Shown: positions 48,094-58,972 of the stretch, one piece after another
Position numbering within the stretch: position 1 is the stretch's first letter
Layout of the letters: each line of letters starts with the position of its first letter
Origin: Lineus longissimus
Lineage: Eukaryota > Nemertea > Pilidiophora > Heteronemertea > Lineidae
Length of the DNA stretch: 64,000 bases
Assembly: GCF_910592395.1 (NCBI RefSeq)
Contig: NC_088313.1
Coordinates: 4,032,501 to 4,096,500 of the forward strand
Direction of reading: 5' to 3'
Notes under the pieces: model-generated
What the model was told of the DNA's origin: nothing
Databases searched by the model: none
Seen by the model: only the letters and a program-made list of their open reading frames with translations
Position numbers and translations under genes: made by a program

Positions 48094-48457
48094 GGCTTGT
48101 GAAGTCAATTTAGGGTGAAACCACAAGTACCATACTTGCTTACTGTAGCCAAAATGGCCTGAACCACCAATCCTTTAAAAAGGGCCTATTCCAAAAAAAG
48201 GTGGTGGGGGGGGGGGGGTATTTCCATAATGATGAAAGGAATTCCGTCACAAAGTCACTCGCAAGTGGCGAAGTTGGCATGTTCAACCGGCCGTACAGAC
48301 TTTGGCCGACATGTTCATAAACCTTGTTGGTCAGATAGTGCAGTACGCTCGTACTACTTCACGTTTTCAGTCATGTTGACAGCGTGAAATTGATACCTTT
48401 ACACATTGAGTAATATCAACAAAGCATTGGTGATATCGTGCCGTACACAGGTATATA

Positions 48458-48629
48458 CAGTGAAACCTTTCGTAGTGGACAACTCAATAAGGACACCTTC
48501 TCTATCATAGACTCTGCTTTTGCTTCCGAATTGACCCTCTCCATTGAATTCGACCTCTGTAATCAGGACACCTCTCAATTAAGGACAGCATTTGTCAGTC
48601 CGAAAGTGTTCTTTACAAAGAGGTTCTGT
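48458..48629 (+). mobile_element. MITE family 1, copy 7
   Basis: TA-CAGTGAAACCTTTCGTAG ... AAAGAGGTTCTGTC. The most diverged copy, plus orientation. Confidence 0.78.
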
Positions 48630-49199
48630 CATTATCACGCCAAAATAGCACGAATGATAGGTCTACGTATACATGTGACCCTTTTGCGATAGTACGACAT
48701 TGGTCGTGAATTGCCATGGGCCTATTTGGGTCTCGACCATAATCAAGCACAACTTTAACTTAGATCAAAGAAGTTGAATAGCCAGCGGGATATTTATTAC
48801 ATTAATGAAATAACGAATATAAAGCTCGCCTTATACATGTATGTTTTTGATGACATTGATCAACTGTTAATTAAAGGTGGTAAACTTTTTTGATGTATGT
48901 AATATGAGTAAAAATACAGAACATTCCCTGGGTTTGAAATGCACACAAAACGAAAGGAATAAGATTGGCGAATATTTAATTGCTGATAAAACGATAACTA
49001 TTGTGTCAAATGCAATGCAAATGACCTGAGTGGACAATACGACTATATATGTGTAATGTTTGCCTTGGCTTTCCCCAGATTTCACCTCGTGACATTTACA
49101 GGTCATCTATAATTCAGCTTGTCCCATTTTAAGCCATGTTAGATATGATTGAAACAATTGCATTCATAGATTGAGAGGACATGATGAAATATACTTGTC

Positions 49200-49290
49200 A
49201 AAATTCTATTAAAATCACCGATCGGTAGCCCTCCTCTCTTATGGCCCTCTGAGGCTTTGTTCCGCATTCCTTTGGGAGAACATTAGAAAT
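49200..49290 (+). other. candidate non-coding first exon of the TRIM-like gene
   Basis: Strong donor AGAAAT-GTAAGTACG at 49290/49291 with the matching acceptor at 49657-49658. Left end unknown. Confidence 0.45.
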
Positions 49291-49658
49291 GTAAGTACGC
49301 CTATCAATACTTAGAAAAATGTCATTGCTGCTTCATTTTACCCAAGTTTCGTTTAGTCATAGCCGGAGACATCATGACCAGACTACATGTACGGTTTCTG
49401 ATATGCACTGTAAGGCACGACTTCGGTCACTGCATGGACATGTACGTGTTGATGTTCAATTAAGGATATGGAAGGCGGGGTTACCGTTCGTGCATGTTGA
49501 CCTGACAATAGACACGTTTCGCAATCCGTACGAACAGCGAGGCACGAAGGTGGTATCTGGCGTCATCAACGTCTGAGCCAATTCCTTTAACAATTCTTTC
49601 AATTGTTAAGAGTATGCGCTTTGAGTCTGAAAATGAATGAGTCGGTTTAAATTTTCAG

Positions 49659-52021
49659 AACGCACCATGACTGGTTTCCGATGTGGGCTGGAAAAGTGTG
49701 GCTGCTGCTTCGACTTGATGGCGGAGCCATACCGGAAGTTAGAAGCATGCGGCCATTATATCTGCAAGGAGTGCCACGACGAACAGGCCGAACACTACCC
49801 AGATGAAGTCGAAAACGATCATAATCGAGAAGCAGATGGGACCAAGCGAAGAAAGCCGACGTTGTGTGTACTGCAGAACTATGAGGATTGGTGCAACATT
49901 GATATCATTGCAGACAATATTGATGTCGTTGAACAAACTTGCTCCGAATCCCTGACCAGTGTTGCAAACGAGGAATTAGCAGAGGCACCACGGATCCCTG
50001 TTGACCAAGGAGACGGGCTGAGGTTAGAGGATTGTGACCTTGAAGGATCGGTTTCAGAGATCAAGCAGAATGGAAGTAAACATCCGATGTTTGGCTGTCG
50101 TATGTGTCAGACCAGAGTGTTCAAAGTGGACGAGGACAAAGCTAAGAACATGCCAATATTTCGCAATTTCGGGTTGGTGGAAGATGCAATGCGGTCCAAA
50201 CAATGCGAAACAGACGAAGGGCACGATTCTGTTTCGCCGGATGCTGAGTATTGGTGCATGGTTTGTGATAAGTATATTTGTAAGGAATGCAAACAGAGGT
50301 ATCATCGCTTGATGGGGACCATCAACGAGGACTCTAAAGACTGCAGAGTCATCAGCCTTGCTGTCAAAATGGGGGAAAAGGAGATTGGTCCTAATTTGTT
50401 TCTCCGACAAATCAGTGAGTTTACTGGCTGTGCTCAGCACAGTGGCGTGGAGCAGACACACTTCTGCCTGCGCTGTAAGCGACTGGCGTGTGGCCTGTGC
50501 CTTCTAGATTCCTCTACACATGCCGGACACCCCGTTGAAGAGCTACGACTGGCTGTCAATGACATAAAAAACAAGACGAACGCCGACACGGACAAACTGA
50601 CACTCTTGCACAATAAGATTGAATCGAAGAAACGAAGTATATACATGAAAAAGGAAGACAAACTGAGACAGTTTGAAAAGATGGATTCTGATGTGGAAGT
50701 GTACGCAGCAGAACTCTGTGCTAAGATTGAAAAGTCGAAACAAAACATCAGGGACGAGATCGAGAAGGAGAGGCAACGATGTTTGTCTGAGATAGAGGAA
50801 TATGAGAGTGAGTTAGAGACGGCTGAACTTGAGGTATGGACGTTCGGGGCATCTGTCCGTAAGATACTCGATGTGGATGTCAAAGATAGGGACGTTCTGC
50901 TGAATCAAAATGTTGTCGTTCAGAAGCACCTGTCGAGCAACCGCGAGTTATTCGATTCCCTTCATGTGCCAGCTGAGCGTGCTTCGTTGAAGAGAATTCT
51001 GGGCGAAAGTTGCGAGTTTCAGCAAAACTTGGAATTTCTCGAGGGCATTGTGCCGGAGACGTTAGGACACACTACGAGGGTAAACCGGGAGACGTTTTTA
51101 CTTCACGAACACGATTTGAACCAAGGACAGGGAGAGACCAAAAGAACTCAAAGAGCAAAAGGACACAAACCGTCAGATGACTTTGTGCTAAAATCGCCGA
51201 AAATCGCCGATCTCGGTCGCGGTCGCGTTGCCCTAACTGACAAGGCTAAGAACACAGTAACGTTAGTTCGCAGCAGCCGTGATGTGATGAAGTACCGAGA
51301 TGATGTCGCCTTTCCCATTAACAAACTGACTGGGTTAGCCAATCTCGGACATGGTTTCATCATGCTGTTGAGGGAACAGAGCAAACTCACGCTTGTGACA
51401 AACTCTGGAAGGAATATTCCACTTTCGAAAAGCTGTGGACCGAGTGGGAAGTACGAGATTTGTTCTCTGGCGTGTGTTGGTGAAACTTTGTATTTTGCGT
51501 GCTTCGATCCAAATACCAGTGCTGGAAGAGGGGTGATTTGTTACCAGGATTTTAAGTACGATTTTTCGGCCTCTCCGGACAAGTCTCCGTTCGTCTTTTC
51601 GCTAGCGATGGAATACTGCCGCATTGGTAATGCCTTGCTTCCTCACTGCTTGGCAGTTAGAAAAAGCAGCATTGGTCTGCAATTGGCTGTAGGACAATTT
51701 CCGCGGAGCATCATTTTCATATCGAAGAAGTCATCAACCTTTGCGACCTTGGACGGAGGGGACAAATTCAGAGTAAACGATGCCTGCTTTGACCGTGATG
51801 GGGACGTCCTGGTTGCTGACGGACACCATGTTCTCCTGTACGGGATTGATGGGGTCGCCAAGGGAATAGTCGTTGGAGGAAAAGAAGGTGTGAAGCGACC
51901 TGTTGCCGTCGGCGTGACAGAGGAAAATGACCTAATCGTCGGTGACGAAATAGTAGGACTAAGAACATTCGTTTACAGAAAGATGGCACTAAGACAGGTG
52001 GAGTTTCGTTGCCAAGTTTGA
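49659..52021 (+). CDS. TRIM-like RING/B-box/coiled-coil/propeller protein
   Basis: Coding 49667-52021, 784 residues, one coding exon. Start at 49667 because an acceptor (AAATTTTCAG) ends at 49658; the earlier in-frame ATG at 49637 would be intronic. Near the N-terminus CGCC and ACGHYICKEC form a RING core, but the last zinc pair is incomplete, so ubiquitin ligase activity is uncertain. About 140-215 contains CRMC, CMVC and CKEC pairs (B-box 1-like). About 253-290 is a canonical B-box 2: CAQH, then CLRC, CGLC and a final H-x2-H. A long coiled coil follows (about 295-460), then a region of about 270 residues with beta-propeller-like strands, as in TRIM2/3/71-class proteins. Such proteins act in ubiquitination, RNA regulation or innate defence; the role here is not known. 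Confidence 0.85.
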
Positions 52022-52266
52022 ACACCATTGAAAAGTCACTCTGTTACATTAGCAATAAGAGCGGGAAGGAACGAGACCACTATCCTTAAAAGTTAAAGTT
52101 TTTGAGTAAATCCTTTTTATTTTGTCGGTCAACACAAATATGGAACAACCTAAGGTATTTTGCAGAAATGAATCAGGAAATGTTGTTGCTTTCGTCATTT
52201 ATTTAACAAGTCATTAAAGAAATAGGACTGGGCTGTGTTACTTCTAGTGTGACTCAGCAACGATCT

Positions 52267-52272
52267 AATAAA
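52267..52272 (+). terminator. candidate poly(A) signal of the TRIM-like gene
   Basis: AATAAA 245 nt after the stop; another lies near 52700. Confidence 0.45.
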
Positions 52273-52839
52273 AGTGAGTATAGATTAATTTCGAAATCGA
52301 AGTTTATATTAAACGAATCAGCTAGCTACCACGTGGACAGAGACATGCTCTATTAAAGAAGAAGAAGTCTGGGTTATCTTTGTGATACATGTATTCAATG
52401 TACTTTTACATTAACATTCCATACGTCACACGTCGTGCCACTGTGTTCCTGTTCCAGATTCTTGTAAGGTTGTTTATAAGATCGTTTCAAAGTCATGTCA
52501 GGTTGATTGTAAAATCGTTTTGCTTGGATGGATATACTGTGCTTGCTACCTATCACCAGTCAAATCTCGCTCAATACATCGCTTTAGTAGTATCACTGTC
52601 AGTTAAAGTTTATGTGAAGCCAGCTTTTTAATAATTGCGCGAGAATATATTGATATTTTTCGGTTCGCTATCAATTTGTAATCTTTGAATATCAATCACA
52701 ATAAAAGCATATTCACATGCAAAAATCGACCAAATAGAAACGATTTATGGTTTTACTTGGGGACACTACATGGCTTCCTTCCAAATCATGGGATACATAA
52801 CATCGGGGTATTTATCTAGGCGACCAGAGCAAAATTACC

Positions 52840-52934
52840 GTGAACTCGACTTGCCAAGAGGATAGAGTCAGAGTATTCCAGTATTTCTCGAGGAACGATA
52901 ACATCAAGGTTGTTATTCATTTAGTCGAATCGAG
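52840..52934 (+). other. candidate non-coding first exon of tetraspan G
   Basis: Ends TTTAGTCGAATCGAG before donor GTAAGCG at 52935. Left boundary unknown. Splices to the acceptor at 53674-53675. Confidence 0.45.
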
Positions 52935-53675
52935 GTAAGCGTCTTCTTTTTGTGTATAGTACATAACGCGTTTCACTTATGGAGCAACTGTATAATAGTC
53001 CCTGAAACATTTAAAAACCTGTGCCTTATTTAAAAAAAATCAATTTCACACTTCTTCAACAGCAATACACTGTACTCTTTCAAATCTGGCTGATTTAAAC
53101 GAAACCCGTGTCCTTTTTTACACCACTCATCAATTATAACACAATATCATGGATTAATAGATATCAGCATTGTGGGGAAAGCATATGATAATCAGTTCAG
53201 GAATTTAGCTGACACGACCAACTGCTCTTCGAAAATTGTTGTCGGCCATATTCTATTGACTTCGTCACGCGACTGATATGCACGGAGGCTTTGAGACGTG
53301 CATAGTTGTACGGTTTTCATATAATGTTAGTGACCTACTTTTGATAGTTTTTGCAGTGGTGAGATGTGAGGACTGGATATGTAAAAAACCAAAACAAAAC
53401 AAAGCAACAAAAACTTTGTCATGACATTTCCTGCAGCGTTGATATCGAGGACTAGAAGCCAGATTTTTTAGAACATGTGCCCACGACAGATATTTCTTGC
53501 AGTGGTGACATCTATATAGTTGGCATATAGATTTTGTTCTTCAAAACTTAGGTGATGGCACGGACAGGGCTGTTTTGGTCCGTCGTTGTGGCAAGATATT
53601 TATATACATGTATCTGCATTGCAGGTTTCTCCTTCAAGACAGAAAAGTTTATTCACTGATGATTTTTTGTTGCAG

Positions 53676-55051
53676 GCTGAGTAACTTCCAAGATGACTTG
53701 GGGAGTTTCGAACCCGAATACGGAGAAACCCTCTGGAACGGGGAACAAAGACAGAGTTCTCGCCATCGCTACGGCAGGATACGCTGTGCCCGTCCGAGGT
53801 GACTACACGACCTTACCGTCAAAGGAGGTCTTCCACACTTCCATCACACTCGTCCTCTTCAGCAGCTTAGCTGTGTTCCTTGGTATCGGACATCTCATCT
53901 TGGCCTTAGGACTAATGCAGGATGAGGACTTGTACCATTTCGCCACAGGTTACCCCATCTGGACTGGTGCGTTCTTCATCATCACTGGCGCCGTTGGCCT
54001 GGCGTCGTGCAGGCAGAGGTCGCGAGGGAAGCTCATTGCGACAGCAGTTCTTGCCTGCTTCACCGTCTTCTTTGCTCTTGTCGCCCTGGTCCACGCACTG
54101 CGGTCCCTCTTCTTGTATCAGTCGTACGACACTTACTGGCCAGACTACGAAATCCCACCAGAGGAGGACCCGGACCTACCCACCATTCCTCCCGACTTGC
54201 CTCGCAGCAGGATGGGATTCAAGATCTGGCTGCATTGGCTCCAAGTGAACGGAACTGACAACTGGAATATCCGTATAATTATTAGGCGATTCTTCTTTCA
54301 TCACCGTCAGAAGAGAATGTCGATTGAAGTACAACAAATGGAGGAAGACCCTGCCTACTTTGCAACCACTATCTGCCTTCTGGTCGCTTTCGTGGTCATA
54401 GTCCTTTCCGCGATGAACCTTGCTATCCAGGTCATAACCACTCTGAAGAAAGGTCGTGGTGATGCCCGGAATGTCCTCAACGGTAACGCTACCCAGATGA
54501 AGAGAGCGAACAGTGACGCCGCGAAGAAGTGCATCCGTGTGTGCATTGTGGTAGCAGTACTGGGTGTCGTGCTCTGCTTCCTAGGCATGGGGCAGACCTT
54601 GATCATAAAGGTCGACAAGAACCTCCAGAGTGGGATCAATTTCGGAGAGCTCTGCTTCTTGAAATCAGCGTACTGCGTATGGCACAGCGTGGTATTCATT
54701 TTGACAGCCATCTATGGCATAAGATCCTGCATGGACGAAAACCAATGGTCATGGTCGGCACTGCTCTGGCCGATTTTCAGCACCCTTGATGCCGGTTTCG
54801 TCTTTGGATACACGATGTGGACTCTCTTTTTACCCCGCTGGGACGTGGGCAGCACGGGGAATTGGGGAAAGGTGTATGACAGCGACCTGTATCTGGGCAT
54901 AGCAATAAGTGTGATTGTTGTAACGGCTGCCATCTTTGTCTGTGGGGTCTTCCAACTCTATTTCACGGTCAAGGTAGTTCAGACCCGGAAGAACAACGCG
55001 GCCCGTATGAACCTGTACAAACAAGATCATTACAACGGGAATACGGACTGA
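53676..55051 (+). CDS. double-length (eight-pass) tetraspan G
   Basis: Coding 53693-55051, 452 residues, one coding exon after acceptor TTTGTTGCAG. Starts MTWGVSNPNTEKP. First unit: TM1 about 50-74, TM2 87-105 (IWTGAFFIITGAVGL, the best family match), TM3 113-141, an acidic/proline loop (YEIPPEEDPDLPTIPPDLP) with an NGT glycosylation site, TM4 221-249. Second unit: TM5 281-305, TM6 326-345, TM7 355-380, TM8 400-430. The second half keeps four-helix spacing but is much diverged, so the protein is either an internal duplication or a fusion of two family members. No repeat array. Last member of the cluster and separated from F by the TRIM-like gene. Confidence 0.8.
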
Positions 55052-56462
55052 ATTACATGTACATTGTACTGTTAATCGCCGAATTCTCGCGTAGTAGATT
55101 GACAAAAATAATTGCGAGAAACTACATGTACTTTTTGATTGGAAAAACTGAAAGACATTTTTTAACCCGCCAAAATAAAAGCCGTGAGAACGATCTTTTT
55201 TTATCCGCCATTAGTATCGCGAATCGCAAAAATACTTGTAGAAAGGCGCGAAAATCTGTCGGTTTACAGCAGACAGCCCTTGGCTCGACACCAACTGTAT
55301 GTTTTTGTAAATTTTCGCGGTATTCTTTGGAAAGTTTTGTACAGTTACTTTATTCATTTATGACTAGAAGGATGGTTTACGATGTTAAAAAACCTACTTG
55401 TTTGGATTGAAGTAACTACACATGCTATGTAAATGTATCATGTATACCGTAGGATACTGTAAATAAATGTATATAAACAGCTCTTAACATCATGCATGAT
55501 GTATAGATGTGTGGCGTGGAATGGGATGAACAATTGCCAGAAGAAATTGAGAAGAAAGCTTGGGAGTGGATGGATGAAATTACGGATGATGAATGAGTCA
55601 TCAGGCTTTAGAGAGTGCAATCATATGTACTTACTGGGGAGTAGCAGCTGAGAAGAAAGATGTGTATTTTGTATATTGATTGTATTGAACTTTTAACAAA
55701 TAATAACAACAATAAAATCTTGTCGCTGTGTATTAAAATTTCTAGAATGAGCTTCTGACTAAAACAATGATGACGACGACAAAGACGAAGACGAAGGCGA
55801 TTTGTAGAAGTCGACAAGTGCTTCTCGTTTCTTTTGAGCGGAGATATAAGCACACTTGTCCAGACCAACGGACTCACGAAGACAATAATTTCCTTATAGA
55901 ATTTCTGGATGCAGATTCTCCGGACGGCATTATGTATTCATGATGACACATACTAATTTTGGCGCCAAATACGTAGATTTTAACGCAAAAAATTTGGGTT
56001 TGCGCAAAAATTGGTTCTCCAGAAGTCCGTCCAGAAGTTTAGAGGGAGGATTTTAGGGAGTCTGGAGTTTACCCAGGAATCTATAGTACGATTATGTTTT
56101 AATAGGAGAACTATGTATTTTTAATAGCCAATTCACTGATACCAGTACGACATCGTCACGAACGTCATCTGGTGGCGACGTGGATGGGACGAATAACATC
56201 AGAAGGACTATTATCCTGAAGCTCAGGCCAACACTCGGCACAACCTCCAGCTGCTTGGCCGGCGGTTTACTGATATCACAACAGTAACGAGTGCCAGGGG
56301 AGGAGGATACGACTGACTCTTAATTTTCGAGGATGAAGGACTATGTACGTCATCCAATCTCTTCTCGAATTAGACCATCTAACGTGTAGAATGTCTGGTG
56401 TCGGTGAAACTAAACATGAACTTTTTTACAAGGGATGTGGCCGTTTATACAATTGACATAAG
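55052..56462. other. intergenic, with candidate first exon of the TRP-like gene at its end
   Basis: Several AATAAA words (near 55172, 55459 and 55711) could end gene G transcripts. A donor ACATAAG-GTAAGGTC near 56462 may end the 5' exon of the TRP-like gene. No other gene seen. Confidence 0.4.
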
Positions 56463-56860
56463 GTAAGGTCTTACATAATTGTATGTTTCAGTATCGTGGG
56501 ACAGTCAAACACTACAACCACGCTAGCACAATTCTAATTGTCACATCGGAAATACAATATTATCAATGCTTTTAGTTACATCAACTGGACATGTTCACAT
56601 ACAAGCTGAATGGACACGGCTTAGTGTCATTGGCCAATATGGTGTAAAGTGAATTTTGCAAAGAGTTTTTCGTCATAAAAAGCCGATAACTCGCTCCGTG
56701 AGCAACTATATGTGAAATCATTGAGGACCACAACTGCGACTCAAACACATCCGGAATCTTCCCTTAAGTTCTAAGGGAGAAGAAACATTGAGAGGCTGTA
56801 CATATAATAGGATAATACTGAAATTTATTTCTCTACATTTTCATTAACCAAAGACAACAG

Positions 56861-58717
56861 CACGATATAACGAGAACCAAAATGGTCGTATCGAAACCCA
56901 ACTTCTTCATAGCTGCGGTACTTAATGATGACGTCCATCTCCTCAAGGAGTTTCTAAAGCAGTATCCAAAAACCATGTCAACATGCTTAAACGCAAGAAG
57001 TGTCGATTCCATCCCAGATGTCTTTCATAGCAATGCAGTTGCTGATGCTAAATTGAAGGATCGAAATATGGTCAAATTCTGCTCTTTTACGAAGCTTCCG
57101 ACATATGCCGCCATGTTTGGTGCAACTGAAATTGTGGGCTACTTGTGTCAGGAATACCCGGATGTTGTTGTTGAGGTCAAGGACGTTTGTAACAGTAACC
57201 TCATCCATGCATTGATTTGGGGAGGTCGTCTTGGATTAAAGGAAGATCATGTATACAGACAGATGTACAGGAGGATTATGATGATATTCCCCGATGAAAC
57301 TCTGCGAAAGGAGCTATTACAAGGAGAGAATGACCAGAAGTTGCGCCCGTTAGAACTCGCCTCAAAACTTGCACAGTTCGAACTTTTCAAAGAAATACTA
57401 GAAACAGACGGCGTATACAAATTTGAAGATGCTCCAATAGTTACGTTTGGCCTTAATCCGTTCTGCCAGGTCACATACGATCTGTCTGAGTATAGCCGAA
57501 TGTCTGGAGGAGACCGGGTTGACCGATCACCCCTGCATCACATACAGGAGACCACGTGTGATCAAATGAAATGCCTCAGTGGGTGTAATCTCGCGGGAAA
57601 TGTCGTGGTTAAGGAATGGATTCAGCGAACTATTCGTAACAACACTCCATTTCTGCTGGTTTGGTGTCTGTTGCGGCTGTTAAACATCGCGATTATAATT
57701 CAGTTAGGAACAAGACTGAGACATGGTGTTTACCATACCACGATTGTAAGGTACACCGGTGACATGACTGGAGGGATTAATATTATGATGAACAAGACTG
57801 TATATAGCTTCTTTTTGAACCAGAACATAACGGAGCTCACATGCTCACTGGAGTTCGTATACGAACACTTGCGCAATGCAGCGATAATAGCCATTCAGTT
57901 CGATACAATACTGCTGACTGTGACCGGCATGTACGCTTTTTTCACCGTCATATTTGACGTACGTGATGCCTTTTCCTATCTCGTGCGGTCGAGATCTAGA
58001 CGAAAATCACTGACGGCGATTCCAACCTCAGGTCCAAGGATCGTCAGCAACACATTCTACCGGGCCTGTCATTTTCTTAGTAGCGGTCTGTATCTCTTGC
58101 AGGTCGCTACTGGAATGCTCATGGCAATTAACAGTGATATTTTGTATCACATATACGTGTCAAGTTACATGTTTAGACAACCTCTATTGATATGGACCAC
58201 CTTTTACTTCATCCAGCTTTTACCTGGGATCGGGAAATTCATCATTGGTTTCCAGCGCATGATTTCCAAGATGGTCGAATTCGGAATAATTTTCAGCATC
58301 ATATTCATTTCATTTTCATACACTTTCACTGATGTGCTGAGCATCGACTGCACGAAGGAGAAGTTTAAGACTGTCTTCTCTGGTTTGTATTCTACGTTCC
58401 TGCTTATGTTAAACACGATGTCGCTGGATGACTACGACTTCGGCTACCAAACCCAAATCCATATTTTACACCTGGTCTTTATTTTAGTCATAACAATCCT
58501 GTTGGTCAACTTCCTCGTGGCCATCATGTCCAATACGCACGCAGAGATGTCGTCACATGAGAATCTAATCCAGAAGTTACACCAGCTTGATGTTGCGCTG
58601 ACCGTTGAGAGCAGAATGGCCATTTTTCTTGCATGTTGTCTGAGGAAAAGAAAGGCTAAGGGAACTCTGAAGCCGGACTTGATAAGGGTTATACAAATCC
58701 AGAAGTTTGACAAATGA
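56861..58717 (+). CDS. short TRP-channel-like protein, single coding exon
   Basis: Coding 56882-58717, 611 residues (GAACCAAAATGG start context; acceptor AACAG ends 56860). Residues 5-175 look like degenerate ankyrin repeats (LPTYAAMFGATEIVGYL, RPLELASKLAQFELFKEIL). Membrane segments: S1 about 255-275, S2 334-358, S3 395-415, S4 430-458, S5 464-486, pore loop 490-515, S6 527-550. The S6 stretch LLVNFLVAIMSN followed by THAEM is like TRPV/TRPA channels. TRP channels are tetrameric cation channels for chemical, thermal or mechanical cues. It is short for a TRPA or TRPV and lacks a filter I can recognise, so ion conduction is unproven. An uninterrupted coding exon is unusual for a TRP gene and suggests a retrocopy or intron loss. 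Confidence 0.75.
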   Translation, partial: HDITRTKMVVSKPNFFIAAVLNDDVHLLKEFLKQYPKTMSTCLNARSVDSIPDVFHSNAVADAKLKDRNMVKFCSFTKLPTYAAMFGATEIVGYLCQEYPDVVVEVKDVCNSNLIHALIWGGRLGLKEDHVYRQMYRRIMMIFPDETLRKELLQGENDQKLRPLELASKLAQFELFKEILETDGVYKFEDAPIVTFGLNPFCQVTYDLSEYSRMSGGDRVDRSPLHHIQETTCDQMKCLSGCNLAGNVVVKEWIQRTIRNNTPFLLVWCLLRLLNIAIIIQLGTRLRHGVYHTTIVRYTGDMTGGINIMMNKTVYSFFLNQNITELTCSLEFVYEHLRNAAIIAIQFDTILLTVTGMYAFFTVIFDVRDAFSYLVRSRSRRKSLTAIPTSGPRIVSNTFYRACHFLSSGLYLLQVATGMLMAINSDILYHIYVSSYMFRQPLLIWTTFYFIQLLPGIGKFIIGFQRMISKMVEFGIIFSIIFISFSYTFTDVLSIDCTKEKFKTVFSGLYSTFLLMLNTMSLDDYDFGYQTQIHILHLVFILVITILLVNFLVAIMSNTHAEMSSHENLIQKLHQLDVALTVESRMAIFLACCLRKRKAKGTLKPDLIRVIQIQKFDK

Positions 58718-58751
58718 ATGATGGTCCACATTCTGCCCGCGTTCTTCCTTT

Positions 58752-58972
58752 GTCATAACAATTCTTTTGGTCAATTATCTGGTGGCCATCGTGTCCAATG
58801 CGCACGCGGAAATGACGTCACACGAGAACCTCATTCAGATATTTCCCCAGCGTGATGTTGCGTTGACTGTCGAACGTAGGGTGGCTAGTCTTAGCAGATG
58901 CGTTATGAGGAACAAAAAAGCCAAACGTACCTTTGAACCATACTTTATTAAGGTTGTACAAATTAAACAACT
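58752..58972 (+). pseudogene. partial duplicate of the TRP-like gene 3' end
   Basis: Starts 34 nt after the TRP-like stop. It repeats the S6-to-C-terminus part: ITILLVNYLVAIVSNAHAEM, TSHENLIQ, DVALTVE, RKKAK-like and IKVVQIKQ stand against the intact gene's copies. It has no start or upstream membrane segments. The frame stays open past the homology to 59183, then unrelated sequence follows. Confidence 0.85.
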
